Part shown: positions 44,201 to 51,694 of the stretch, piece after piece
Numbering within the stretch: the stretch's first letter is position 1
How the letters are laid out: each line of letters begins with the position of its first letter
Source: Gammaproteobacteria bacterium
Lineage (GTDB): Bacteria; Pseudomonadota; Gammaproteobacteria; JAJFKO01
Direction of reading: 5' to 3'
DNA length: 64,000 bases
Assembly (NCBI GenBank): GCA_021773175.1
Contig: JAJFKO010000038.1
Coordinates: 1-64,000 of the forward strand
The notes under the pieces: model-generated
What the model was told of the DNA's origin: nothing
Database searches by the model: none
Seen by the model: only the letters and a program-made list of their open reading frames with translations
Position numbers and translations under genes: made by a program

Positions 44201-45781
44201 CCAAATGTCACTGAGGATGAGGTGTTTTATGCATCTCTAGAAGAGCAAGGTATTAAATTAGTTAGATATAGAAATGGCAAGGTTGCTTTTGCAGATGATA
44301 ATGTCACTACAGAAGTTGTTAGTAAGTATTTATGCTTCTACTATTTACTACAGATGTTTGTGGACCTTGAGCTTGAAGATGCAGCTAAGCCTATGGGTGC
44401 CGTTGCATTTAGTTGGATGGCTGGAGACTCGTCAGTAGCCGATGTTCATCAAAAACTATATGACATTAAGCGCAAATTAACGTTGCTCAGAGATTACTTA
44501 CTATTTAAGGAATTTAATCCTAATGAAATAGGAGGTAATCCTTTATTAGTCGATGTTGCGGAATTGGATGAGGTCTTAAGAGAGCAGAATGCAGCACACC
44601 CCTATTCTAGAAAGAATGTTATTGCTTGTTTGTCTATGTGTGATTACATGCCGGAGAGATTTGCTGAATATATTTATGACAGCATAATCACAGAGTATAT
44701 TAAAGAACAGTACCTTGATTATGTTCTTCCTGATAATCCAGAAGACGAAACACAACTCCAGCTGCCTGTTATTGTGGATACCATGAACTTACTTGACCTT
44801 CAGGCTGACCAGATACTTAGTTTTGATGAAATACAAGAAAAAGCGGCAACTAAGTTGTTAAATGCTTTGTTGGGTGTGTTGCCCGATAAAATAAGAGCAG
44901 GTAGTGACAGTAGACATGTGTCTTCACAGCAATGGCTGAAATTAGTTATTACGCAAATCAAAGAAATGAGATCTCGTTGGCGGCTTGAGACTGAAATTAA
45001 AAAACAGCCTAATATTTTTGAAGTATTCATCTTAGTTGTAGAGAAGTTACAAGCGTTCATACTTACGACTACAAGTTTACAGTCACGTTTAAATATACTC
45101 TACGCAATAAATACTCTTGGAGGCAAAAGAGTTATTTCTAATTTTGATCATAATTTCAATCTTGTTCTGAATGGTTTTGATCAAGCTGGGCTTTATTATG
45201 CTCCATTTTTATATCATGCTTGCGCTCTTTATAACTTTGAACTAAACAGTAGTTTAACGCCAGGCGTTGCGCATTTTCATCGGAACAGAAGCGTTGTAAA
45301 GCCATCTCCTGATGAGAGTTTCATAAAACTTAAAACATTTTTTTCTGCTGTTTTTATGGATCGAGATAGTAGCCCTGAGCATCTACAATTAAAAAATATA
45401 TTATTATTAGTATTTGTTACCTCACAAAGACCTGTTGCACAAGATGAATTTTGGCTGCAACTATTTCAATATCTGCCGAGCCATAAACAAGACTTTGTTG
45501 AAAAAAACTATGCAGACAACGTTGAAGCCGCAAGAATAAAACTCATAAAGGAAATTTACGGCGATGCTGTTGATGTTGCTTCGGTAGAACGTGCTATTCC
45601 TGTTATTTTAAGGCGAGTTCAACGCGCCGCAAGTGTAGATTTAAAGGATAGCGCTGATAATCTCGCTAAAATTTCTGCTGCTTTAATAGAAGAGGTTGAA
45701 CAGGTGAAAACACGTTATATAAAGGCACAACCAATACAAGCTGCTAAAAAGAAAGCAGGTAAAAAGAAAGCAGGTAAATAG
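38246..45781 (+). CDS. Giant 2511-residue helical repeat protein, unknown function
   Basis: Not recognised. One uninterrupted frame with GGGAGTAGGGAT before the ATG. No signal peptide or membrane segment; overall acidic and helical, with a basic C-terminal tail (AAKKKAGKKKAGK) encoded by a 15-bp direct duplication. I see a degenerate recurring block of the form FFA-x-ES-xx-Y-x-L-xx-L-x-RL-PE, then a Tyr-containing helix, at about residues 251, 531, 797, 1331, 1649 and 1920. In the better copies it is followed about 75 residues later by a second block (VxxxLPExxKxLGL, near 320, 611, 881, 1418). The spacing suggests units of roughly 270-290 residues. Size, repeats and lack of known domains resemble large orphan effectors of intracellular Gammaproteobacteria, which is inference. 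Confidence 0.75.
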   Translation: MFASAGLKALSESYYGEELPGDDGLVLFILNYLVVNHFLPTVNEAEPGIGIKCVSSDDDDEDISVGGFGDAPKLRAQLTDYFTNQFPCLKNTTFDLTLLGKEGNNENVYLVLSLCFQAFRKQATVSLLDTLFNNEHFHFNHLIQLIKSLYEYADQQEEPTRQGEIRRFCAFLLAAIASKTKKAQADGQAITAEQAAISCHVVIQSELATHGFAKMDAAWSHFELDEVLAKVLVKNDLERAILSKLTDFCASDLSYFQFFRMPTLFAELHTRANPEKDFHKNFISFSKNVIKLIKSIYKEADSAAKMQALFNCLSQEYWYYFVMLLPELSQCLHLQASPQGVTIDVASVSAEDCSAIKGMANIDAAYVEQRCAQLDEKNDDYIEEMHRCYLRWLTSDSPEPYPHRFAIVLERCYEYNMLYKLAEATGNRLALKLGAEEQRFLEQHKIVRFQQVILPALWGPWNRNEIQKFYNRIPKKLTDEMLKLLRSANIQLGYYFNPAIKHIVVSFYLDYILTSFHLLDVDYDLFEILNACFAGDDITLIPVHLLRIPEAIKAVIDDYNELVERHRKELTQSQVQQAKQADIALQKALSNIILTSVAENDTRVFRFANPVWLQTVVTAVPDYAKSIGLALQAGELVFMETCAKHSEQQFVRSVIGEINISSNEPLYNALSLVSMSMMSDAQHVWFNNLCRLTPAAVMLKDLSKDINDFCAVLLELLYGKSSEQQTVPSDIKERLKIFVFYTFQQRLKAVEELGYIIISRILVFNEDDRAAIREVLTLLAEKLFTHVQHDALRELYVEFFAKGESIYYELRPGINTNTELFAKYRELRMIRGVSVSRFPVDFYAKLHELFLDGCSELVMAEADSVAPIQERLDGMCRILGRPYADVLSGVYPETTRSVGYSWQAGVAASEQYTSVSLTAKPSHHDFTETRRAEHSRISTDKDGMVNNLKRIITRFIAENTTGLYDSSEGRLKTFFELQMELRESWTPLLESFGLNNDECEAIYKECLEGFVRWNLDRVSHSVLHSLYEGYEKKPKVAVYSKLVAFVASTDLEDLVRQKYQEIDGMLVKAIFAYMFPHVARKLYAEDVGKLREAISIDQLFKASEPLAGYSPHADRMLNVVVIFDMTIEEIVEGVQHDEKIMSMLDEQLKAILDTRFGKDISFELLVKEEQACSLNEFIALLLKIDIESIMRSVESIPNAESSLIKRYVSYFLFRKWEGNVDIKEYAFLLVLFLETRVREKKASKIYKALSEDFLALFSFENIPTELELILSACKNPDRFIAQMLFDPALQEHPCSLFANDYVFNNFYSIRRAFYQYIFSDVNQDVARELCDVLMRSTGLALIPTVILNLSAEKRVLVEQYNAYVLKKRAEQEEKTEYNKLDAGIINLILLDVKLNHSLGSEEEKASVYAGLRTLVSTEFLGVLEALLPEAFYALGLGSSTNREEAFQQAQQAKGYLVEERFRANNTGMDFATIIASYRSFDAKNPETLVSRFCLASLVVARMADNFNDSETSESEPEGIKLVRASMEVLATLLPEYYKIIKAQLTELIEDLNAVIFRMAFTEQDKTKERYGAEFVDRLQVDCYKLIYTNPTFAKQLGLSFSARESAKSAESGGVQTSAEASPSNAEIRAMVRGAASQASVAQVGTTVTSIFAGEAVNFYALTLMTLGRLDPALLSANKERRGIIAMIEVCRYWLLGQVFTIPRDGFLEDLIGAARRETTMFDGCQIQSGDVFPLTLEDINETFVRLTGSEQSAMFRELVQELVVSIVRAYLLKVDVLLLQRNSVPFKAEGVFAGIKRLIDFVGAEYVYTTLFDEIMNADSANKDALRIGFVNHIKENRDAVPVNIANHIECFSRQPLRYCYEVMVAIRNDKQQVRLQKARNTFVDVDLKCIDVHSAVADFFKMFLSGFKPQAFREFLIGFFSDQSKPLSLTTRLFRLPEKHAEIAREYDKNMQIKLSPAEYYNAMYEILIVFVENSGFKHAVISLPNVTEDEVFYASLEEQGIKLVRYRNGKVAFADDNVTTEVVSKYLCFYYLLQMFVDLELEDAAKPMGAVAFSWMAGDSSVADVHQKLYDIKRKLTLLRDYLLFKEFNPNEIGGNPLLVDVAELDEVLREQNAAHPYSRKNVIACLSMCDYMPERFAEYIYDSIITEYIKEQYLDYVLPDNPEDETQLQLPVIVDTMNLLDLQADQILSFDEIQEKAATKLLNALLGVLPDKIRAGSDSRHVSSQQWLKLVITQIKEMRSRWRLETEIKKQPNIFEVFILVVEKLQAFILTTTSLQSRLNILYAINTLGGKRVISNFDHNFNLVLNGFDQAGLYYAPFLYHACALYNFELNSSLTPGVAHFHRNRSVVKPSPDESFIKLKTFFSAVFMDRDSSPEHLQLKNILLLVFVTSQRPVAQDEFWLQLFQYLPSHKQDFVEKNYADNVEAARIKLIKEIYGDAVDVASVERAIPVILRRVQRAASVDLKDSADNLAKISAALIEEVEQVKTRYIKAQPIQAAKKKAGKKKAGK

Positions 45782-45797
45782 ACGTTATTTTACATGT

Positions 45798-46877
45798 TTA
45801 TAATATAACGCCGCCACCTAAACAGACGTCATCATCGTAAAACACCACGGATTGGCCGGGCGTGATGGCGCGTTGCGGTTCGGCAAATGCTACATAATAT
45901 TGATCATCAGCGTTAATACTGACTTCACAAACTTGTTGCGGTTGTCGATAACGGGTTTTTGCTTGAATCGTGATTGGCATTGCTGGTGCTTTGCCACTAA
46001 CCCAGGTACATTGCGAACATGTTAAGTTTTGTTTGAATAACAGTGGATGGTCAGTGCCTTGGCCAATAATCAAAATATTCTTCGCGATATCTTTACCGAG
46101 CACATACCAGGGTGCGTCACTAGCATCACGGCGACCGCCAATATTCAAACCTTGGCGTTGGCCAATCGTGTAATACATCAAGCCTTCATGACGTCCGATT
46201 TCTTTGCCTGCAGGTGTTTGCATTTTGCCTGGTTGCGCTGGTAAATATTGCTGTAAAAAGCTTTTAAACTTACGTTCACCAATAAAACAAATACCGGTAC
46301 TATCTTTTTTAGCATGATTTGGCAAGTCAGCTTTGGTGGCGAGTTCACGAATTTGTGGTTTTTCATATTCACCAATAGGAAATAACACATGCTGTAATTG
46401 TTGTTGGCCAAGCGTATATAAAAAGTAACTTTGATCTTTATTATTATCTGTGCCTTTTAGTAATTGCCATTGACCATCTTGATTATGACAACGTGCATAG
46501 TGGCCTGTTGCCATTTTGTCGGCACCTAATTGCAATGCATAATCGAGAAAGCATTTAAATTTAATTTCGCGATTGCAGAGGATATCTGGATTGGGTGTGC
46601 GACCCGCTTTATATTCCGTTAAAAAATATTCGAAGACATTATCCCAATATTCAGCAGCAAAATTGATACGATGTAATTTAATGTTAAGTAAATCGCAAAC
46701 CGCTTCAGCATCAGCGACATCCTGACTGGCTGAACAATATTCAGCAGTATCGTCTTCTTCCCAATTCTTCATGAACATGCCTTCAACGTCGTAGCCTTGT
46801 TCTAATAACAACATGGCGGTTACCGAAGAATCGACACCGCCAGACATGCCAACAATAATTTTTTGTTTTGTATTCAT
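45798..46877 (-). CDS. mnmA: tRNA-specific 2-thiouridylase MnmA
   Basis: Adds sulfur to U34 of Lys, Glu and Gln tRNAs. The ATG at 46877 ([10 protein letters not shown]) gives about 359 residues, the usual length. It has the PP-loop [15 protein letters not shown] near residue 10, the catalytic Cys in [12 protein letters not shown] near 100 and the second in [18 protein letters not shown] near 195, and a C-terminal beta-barrel. It is convergent with the giant gene, with 16 bases between stop codons. No strong ribosome binding site; the alternative TTG four codons upstream is less likely. Confidence 0.95.
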   Translation of the reverse strand: MNTKQKIIVGMSGGVDSSVTAMLLLEQGYDVEGMFMKNWEEDDTAEYCSASQDVADAEAVCDLLNIKLHRINFAAEYWDNVFEYFLTEYKAGRTPNPDILCNREIKFKCFLDYALQLGADKMATGHYARCHNQDGQWQLLKGTDNNKDQSYFLYTLGQQQLQHVLFPIGEYEKPQIRELATKADLPNHAKKDSTGICFIGERKFKSFLQQYLPAQPGKMQTPAGKEIGRHEGLMYYTIGQRQGLNIGGRRDASDAPWYVLGKDIAKNILIIGQGTDHPLLFKQNLTCSQCTWVSGKAPAMPITIQAKTRYRQPQQVCEVSINADDQYYVAFAEPQRAITPGQSVVFYDDDVCLGGGVIL

Positions 46878-47005
46878 AGTAATAATCAATTTCTGTTCAT
46901 TTAATGCTAGGAATTTAAACAGGATGTTTAAAACTTGTCAATATGTGTTCGATATCTAGTAAGCATTTTTTCTCTAAAACATGATACTATTTCGCAAATT
47001 ATTTT

Positions 47006-47129
47006 CAGGCTTACGATAAATGCCAAGGTCGCGGCAACTATGCTGCCAAAATAGTCGATAGTATATATAATACGCGAGGCTTTTTGACAACATAGTTAAC
47101 AAAGAGATTGGTGTTTAGCGTAAGTCCTG
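47006..47129. repeat. 124-bp palindromic repeat element (copy R4)
   Basis: The left end CAGGCTTACGATAAATGCC (47006-) and the right end GTTTAGCGTAAGTCCTG (to 47129) are imperfect inverted repeats. The inner arms CAACTATG.TG / CA.CATAGTT also pair. The centre AGTATATATAATACGCGAGG matches the centre of copy R1. It combines one end of each subtype (CTTACGATAAA and CTTACGCTAAA). It ends 28 bases before the start codon of the next gene, so it lies in that gene's leader. Confidence 0.82.
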
Positions 47130-47157
47130 ATTTTTGATATGAAATAAAGGAGAGACA

Positions 47158-49539
47158 ATGACTAAGCAACATCATTTCATCGTGCGACATGCGGCTGTAT
47201 TAGGTGCGGGAGTCATGGGTGCGCAAATTGCAGCTTTGCTAGCGGCAGCGGGAATTCAAGTAACGTTATTTGATTTAGCTGCAGAATCAGGCGATAAAAA
47301 TAGCATTGTTCGTCAAGCCATTAAGAATTTAAAGAAATTGAAGCCTGCTCCTTTTGCAACGGTTGAAAGTCTGCTTGATATTCGTTCTGCAAACTATGAT
47401 GACGATTTAGAATTATTAAAACAACAAGATATCATTATTGAAGCAGTTGCGGAACGTATGGATATTAAAACAGCGCTCTATAACAAGATAGCTGCTTTTG
47501 TTAACCCTCATGCAATCATTGCTAGTAATACCTCTGGTTTAAGTGTGAATCAATTAGCAGAAGCATTACCTGCAGCTATTCGCGAACGTTTTTGTGGTAT
47601 TCATTTTTTCAATCCACCACGTTATATGAAGCTTGTAGAACTAATTCCAACGCAACATAGTTCGAAGCAAATATTAGAGCCATTAGAAACTTTTTTAGTA
47701 AGTACTTTAGGTAAAGGCGTTTTATACGCAAAAGATACTCCGAACTTTATTGCTAATCGCATCGGTGTATTCTCGTTACTGGCCATTTTCCATCATGCAC
47801 AGCAATTTAATATTCCCTTTGACGTTGCTGACCAATTAACGGGGCCATTACTTGGTCGTCCGAAAAGTGCAACATTTCGTTTAGCAGATGTTGTTGGTTT
47901 GGATACATTGTTACATGTAATTAAAACCATGGATGATAATTTGGCCGATGACCCTTGGAAGCAATATTATGCTATTCCTAGCTGGTTAGAAAACTTAGTG
48001 AAAGAGGGCGCTTTAGGTCAGAAAACACGTAAAGGTATTTATGTAAAACAAGGTAAGGCGATTCATGTCTTAGATCTTGCTAATAACGAATACCGTTTAG
48101 CGGATCAACAAGCCGATCCTGAGGTTGTTAAAATCCTGAGGACTAAAGATATCACCGAACGTTTTACTGCATTACGCAATTCATCACACCCTCAAGCTCA
48201 ATTTGTTTGGGCAACGTTGCGCGATTTATTCCATTACAGTGCTTATCATCTTGAAGATATTGCCGAAACAACACGCGATGTTGATTTTGCTTTACGTTGG
48301 GGATTCGGTTGGGCAGAAGGTCCATTTGCTGTTTGGCAATTAGCCGGGTGGCAAGCAATTAGCAAACAAATTACTGCAGATATTGCAGATAAGAAAACGA
48401 TGGCAGATGCAGCGTTACCTGAGTGGGTAAATAAAGAGAAGGGTGGGTACTCAGCTGATGGCGCATTCGCTCCAAGCATTACAAAATATCTGCCGCGTTC
48501 CAATGCTCAAGTCTATCAACGTCAAAGCTATCCTGAACCGGTGCTTGGTGAAGGTTATGATGAAGGCGAAACCATTATGGAAACCGACGATGTTCGTTTG
48601 TGGCATCAAGGTGATGATATCGCTATTTTAAGCTTTAAAACCAAAATGCATACTATCGGCGATGGTGTTTTAGATGGCATATTACAGTCAGTAGAGTTAG
48701 CAGAAGAAAGCTTTAAAGCCTTAGTGCTTTGGCAACGTGGTGGTAATCATTTTAGTGTTGGTGCTAATTTGAAAGAATTTGCTGAAACTGTTATGACGGG
48801 TAAGTTAGATGTGCTTGAACGAGGCGTTTATAAATTTCAACGCGCTTCACTAGCATTACGTTATACCATGATTCCTACGGTTGCTGCGATTAAAGGTTTT
48901 ACTTTTGGCGGTGGTTGTGAATTAAGTTTGCATTGTTCGCGTATTGTGGCTGCAATGGAAACCTACATAGGTTTGGTTGAAGTTGGCGTGGGTTTATTGC
49001 CAGCTGGCGGTGGTTGTAAAGAATTTGCATTACGTGCAGCACAGCATTCACAAAATTTTCAGCATAATGATCCGCTACTCTTTATGAAGAAATATTACGA
49101 GCTTATTGCCAAGGGGCAAACTTCGATGAGCGCATTACATGCTAAACAAATAGGTTATTTGCGACCATCTGATGTTATTGTCTTTAATGAGAATGAGTTG
49201 TTATATGTTGCGAAACAGCAAGCACATGCTATGGCCGAATCAAATTATCGTCCAATGATGCGACCACACATTAATGTTGCCGGTCGTGATGGCAAAGCCA
49301 CATTTGAAATGATGTTAGTGAATTTACGCGAAGGTAATTTCATATCTGATTATGATTTTTTAATTGGCAGCAAGATTGCGCATGTCATGTGTGGTGGTGA
49401 TGTCGATAGAGGCACCATTGTTGATGGAGAATGGTTGTTACGCTTAGAACGTGAAGCTTTTGTTGAATTAGCTTCACAAGAAAAAACGCAACAACGCATT
49501 AAACATACATTAGAAACGGGTAAACCACTACGTAACTAA
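47158..49539 (+). CDS. fadN: 3-hydroxyacyl-CoA dehydrogenase / enoyl-CoA hydratase, FadN-type order
   Basis: Bifunctional beta-oxidation enzyme: hydrates trans-2-enoyl-CoA and oxidises 3-hydroxyacyl-CoA with NAD. In the 793 residues the dehydrogenase comes first, with the NAD motif GAGVMGAQIAALLAAAG near residue 17 and the catalytic His in GIHFFNPPRYMKLVELI near 155. The hydratase/isomerase comes last, with GGNHFSVGANLKEFAE near 535 and IKGFTFGGGCELSLHC near 580. This order is that of Bacillus FadN (about 789 residues), opposite to E. coli FadB/FadJ. AAAGGAG precedes the ATG. It is followed by fadA after 55 bases, so it is a clear beta-oxidation operon. The gene leader contains repeat R4. Confidence 0.92.
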   Translation: MTKQHHFIVRHAAVLGAGVMGAQIAALLAAAGIQVTLFDLAAESGDKNSIVRQAIKNLKKLKPAPFATVESLLDIRSANYDDDLELLKQQDIIIEAVAERMDIKTALYNKIAAFVNPHAIIASNTSGLSVNQLAEALPAAIRERFCGIHFFNPPRYMKLVELIPTQHSSKQILEPLETFLVSTLGKGVLYAKDTPNFIANRIGVFSLLAIFHHAQQFNIPFDVADQLTGPLLGRPKSATFRLADVVGLDTLLHVIKTMDDNLADDPWKQYYAIPSWLENLVKEGALGQKTRKGIYVKQGKAIHVLDLANNEYRLADQQADPEVVKILRTKDITERFTALRNSSHPQAQFVWATLRDLFHYSAYHLEDIAETTRDVDFALRWGFGWAEGPFAVWQLAGWQAISKQITADIADKKTMADAALPEWVNKEKGGYSADGAFAPSITKYLPRSNAQVYQRQSYPEPVLGEGYDEGETIMETDDVRLWHQGDDIAILSFKTKMHTIGDGVLDGILQSVELAEESFKALVLWQRGGNHFSVGANLKEFAETVMTGKLDVLERGVYKFQRASLALRYTMIPTVAAIKGFTFGGGCELSLHCSRIVAAMETYIGLVEVGVGLLPAGGGCKEFALRAAQHSQNFQHNDPLLFMKKYYELIAKGQTSMSALHAKQIGYLRPSDVIVFNENELLYVAKQQAHAMAESNYRPMMRPHINVAGRDGKATFEMMLVNLREGNFISDYDFLIGSKIAHVMCGGDVDRGTIVDGEWLLRLEREAFVELASQEKTQQRIKHTLETGKPLRN

Positions 49540-49594
49540 AACACAGTGAAAATTAACAAGAAAATATCGAATCGTTGAATGGAGAATTAAAGAA

Positions 49595-50791
49595 ATGGCT
49601 CAAAAAAAACAAAACGTTTATATCGTTGCTGCTGTTAGAACACCTGTTGGTAAAGCGCCTCGTGGTGTCTTTAGGCATACACGCCCAGATGATTTATTAG
49701 CTCATGTTATTCGTGAGGCTTTAGCGAAAGTACCAGCGATTGATAAAGCGCGAGTTGAAGATGTTATTATTGGTTGTGCCATGCCAGAAGCTGAGCAAGG
49801 CATGAATGTCGCACGTATCGGTGCACTATTAGCGGGTTTGCCGGATTCTGTTCCGGGTATGACGATTAATCGTTTCTGTTCTTCAGGCTTGCAAACTATT
49901 GCCTTAGCAGCAGATCGTATTGCTTTAGGTGATGCTGATATTATGATTGCAGGTGGTACTGAAAGTATGAGTATGGTTCCGCTAGGTGGCAATAAGCTTG
50001 GCGCTAATCCAGAATATTTTACCAATGAACATGAAGCTATTGCGTATGGAATGGGGATCACTGCTGAAAAAGTTGCTGCCAAATGGGAAATCAGTCGTCA
50101 GCAACAAGATGAATTTGCGTTAGAAAGTCATACGCGCGCTTTGAAAGCTATTGAAGATGGTGAGTTTAAAGATGAAATTGTTCCATATACTGTAACACAA
50201 CGTATTCCGAATCTATTCTCTGGTGAAGTTAAAGATAAACATACGACTGTTGATACCGATGAAGGACCTCGTCCTGGTAGTAGTTTAGAGTTATTAGGAA
50301 AACTACCTAGTGTTTTTGCTGCCAAAGGAACGGTGACTGCCGCAAACAGTTCTCAAATGAGTGATGGAGCGGGTGCTTTAGTGTTAGTTAGCGAACGTGT
50401 CTTAAAAGAATTAAGTTTACAACCATTAGCTCGCTTTTGTGGCTTTTCTGTTGCGGGTGTGCCGCCAGAAGTGATGGGCATTGGTCCTATCAAAGCAATT
50501 CCTAAAGTACTACAGCAAACAGATTTGCAATTAGCGAATATGGATTGGATAGAACTGAATGAAGCTTTTGCTGCACAGTCTTTAGCTGTGATGAAAGAAT
50601 TAGCTCTTGAACCAAGCAAAGTGAACCCACTGGGTGGCGCTATTGCATTAGGACACCCATTAGGCGCAACCGGAGCCATTCGTGCCGCAACCATCATTCA
50701 TGGCCTGCGTCGTCATAAATTAAAATACGGTATGGTGACAATGTGTATTGGAACAGGCATGGGCGCCGCTGGTATTTTTGAAGCTTTGTAA
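49595..50791 (+). CDS. fadA: Acetyl-CoA acyltransferase (3-ketoacyl-CoA thiolase)
   Basis: Cleaves 3-ketoacyl-CoA with CoA, the last beta-oxidation step. The 398 residues include the nucleophilic Cys in NRFCSSGLQTIALAADRI near residue 92, the catalytic His in GGAIALGHPLGATGAI near 350, and the second Cys in VTMCIGTGMGAAG near 382. GGAG lies upstream of the ATG. It pairs with the FadN-type gene to form the two-subunit multienzyme system. Confidence 0.95.
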   Translation: MAQKKQNVYIVAAVRTPVGKAPRGVFRHTRPDDLLAHVIREALAKVPAIDKARVEDVIIGCAMPEAEQGMNVARIGALLAGLPDSVPGMTINRFCSSGLQTIALAADRIALGDADIMIAGGTESMSMVPLGGNKLGANPEYFTNEHEAIAYGMGITAEKVAAKWEISRQQQDEFALESHTRALKAIEDGEFKDEIVPYTVTQRIPNLFSGEVKDKHTTVDTDEGPRPGSSLELLGKLPSVFAAKGTVTAANSSQMSDGAGALVLVSERVLKELSLQPLARFCGFSVAGVPPEVMGIGPIKAIPKVLQQTDLQLANMDWIELNEAFAAQSLAVMKELALEPSKVNPLGGAIALGHPLGATGAIRAATIIHGLRRHKLKYGMVTMCIGTGMGAAGIFEAL

Positions 50792-50807
50792 TCAAGCTTA
50801 CACAAAA

Positions 50808-50854
50808 TATATACCCATTGGAATTCTCGCATTTCGAATTCCGATGGGTATATA
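50808..50854. terminator. 19-bp stem hairpin between convergent genes
   Basis: TATATACCCATTGGAATTC (50808-50826) pairs with GAATTCCGATGGGTATATA (50836-50854), with one mismatch, around a 9-base loop. It sits between the ends of fadA (plus) and the YadS-like gene (minus), 17 and 25 bases from their stop codons. That placement suits a bidirectional terminator; without a U tract it could instead be a REP-like repeat. Confidence 0.55.
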
Positions 50855-50879
50855 GTCTAGGATAATTGGGTGTAGAGTG

Positions 50880-51509
50880 TTACTCATGCTCACGGCGCTT
50901 AACAAACCATGCGCCACTGAATTTCGGTAAACCTAAGCGTAATTTTATCGCAACCATGCGAATGATCAGAACTAAAAGTATAGCGATTAAACCGGCTGTA
51001 TGCCTATTTATATGATGAATAAGCAATACATATAATAAACTGCCGCAGAATGCTGCTGTTGCATAAATCTCACGTTTCAAGATCAATGGTACTTCACCAC
51101 ATAAAATATCGCGCAACATACCACCACCGGCTGCAGTGATAACCCCCATAATGACGGCAATATCAACGCGCATTCCCATATTTAAGGTGATCTGGGCTCC
51201 GACTACAGCAAATACACCTAAACCAATTGCATCAGGGATAAGTAGTAATCGCTCTGAAAAATAGAAAAAGCGTGATAGCAGTAATATGACTATGCTTGGA
51301 AGAATACTAATATAGAGAATATTGGGATCATGTAGCCAGAAAACTGTGCGATTCAGCAAAAGGTCACGAATTGTTCCACCACCATTACCAACAATAAAAC
51401 CAACGGCAAGAATACCACTTAAGTCCATTTCCTTACTGGAAGCAGCAAGTGCGCCACTAATGGCGAATACGCTTGTTCCAATTAAGTCTAATAGATTGAT
51501 TAAATGCAT
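50880..51509 (-). CDS. YadS-like TRIC/UPF0126 family membrane protein
   Basis: A 209-residue inner-membrane protein with about seven hydrophobic segments arranged as two similar halves: DLIGTSVFAISGALAASS near residue 8 and DAIGLGVFAVVGAQITL near 93. Each half is followed by a glycine motif (GNGGGTIRDLLL; AAGGGMLRDILCGEVP). This duplicated pattern is the signature of the UPF0126 family, which is related to TRIC cation channels and has also been proposed as a glycine transporter. Ion specificity is unknown. Unlike TRIC channels from animals it lacks a long C-terminal tail. No clear ribosome binding site. Confidence 0.88.
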   Translation of the reverse strand: MHLINLLDLIGTSVFAISGALAASSKEMDLSGILAVGFIVGNGGGTIRDLLLNRTVFWLHDPNILYISILPSIVILLLSRFFYFSERLLLIPDAIGLGVFAVVGAQITLNMGMRVDIAVIMGVITAAGGGMLRDILCGEVPLILKREIYATAAFCGSLLYVLLIHHINRHTAGLIAILLVLIIRMVAIKLRLGLPKFSGAWFVKRREHE

Positions 51510-51694
51510 ATTTCTAGTTCATTAATTTTAATTAAATTCGCTTTTTCTTGAATTCTTTCTATAGTTATAAAAGATTATTCCTAACTTACTAAGAAATAGG
51601 AGTTTTTTCAATCATTAATTAAAGATTTAAGTATTAATGACGAAAATATAATTTAAAGACATGGAATTCTGCTTACTATCGGGGGATACAAGTA

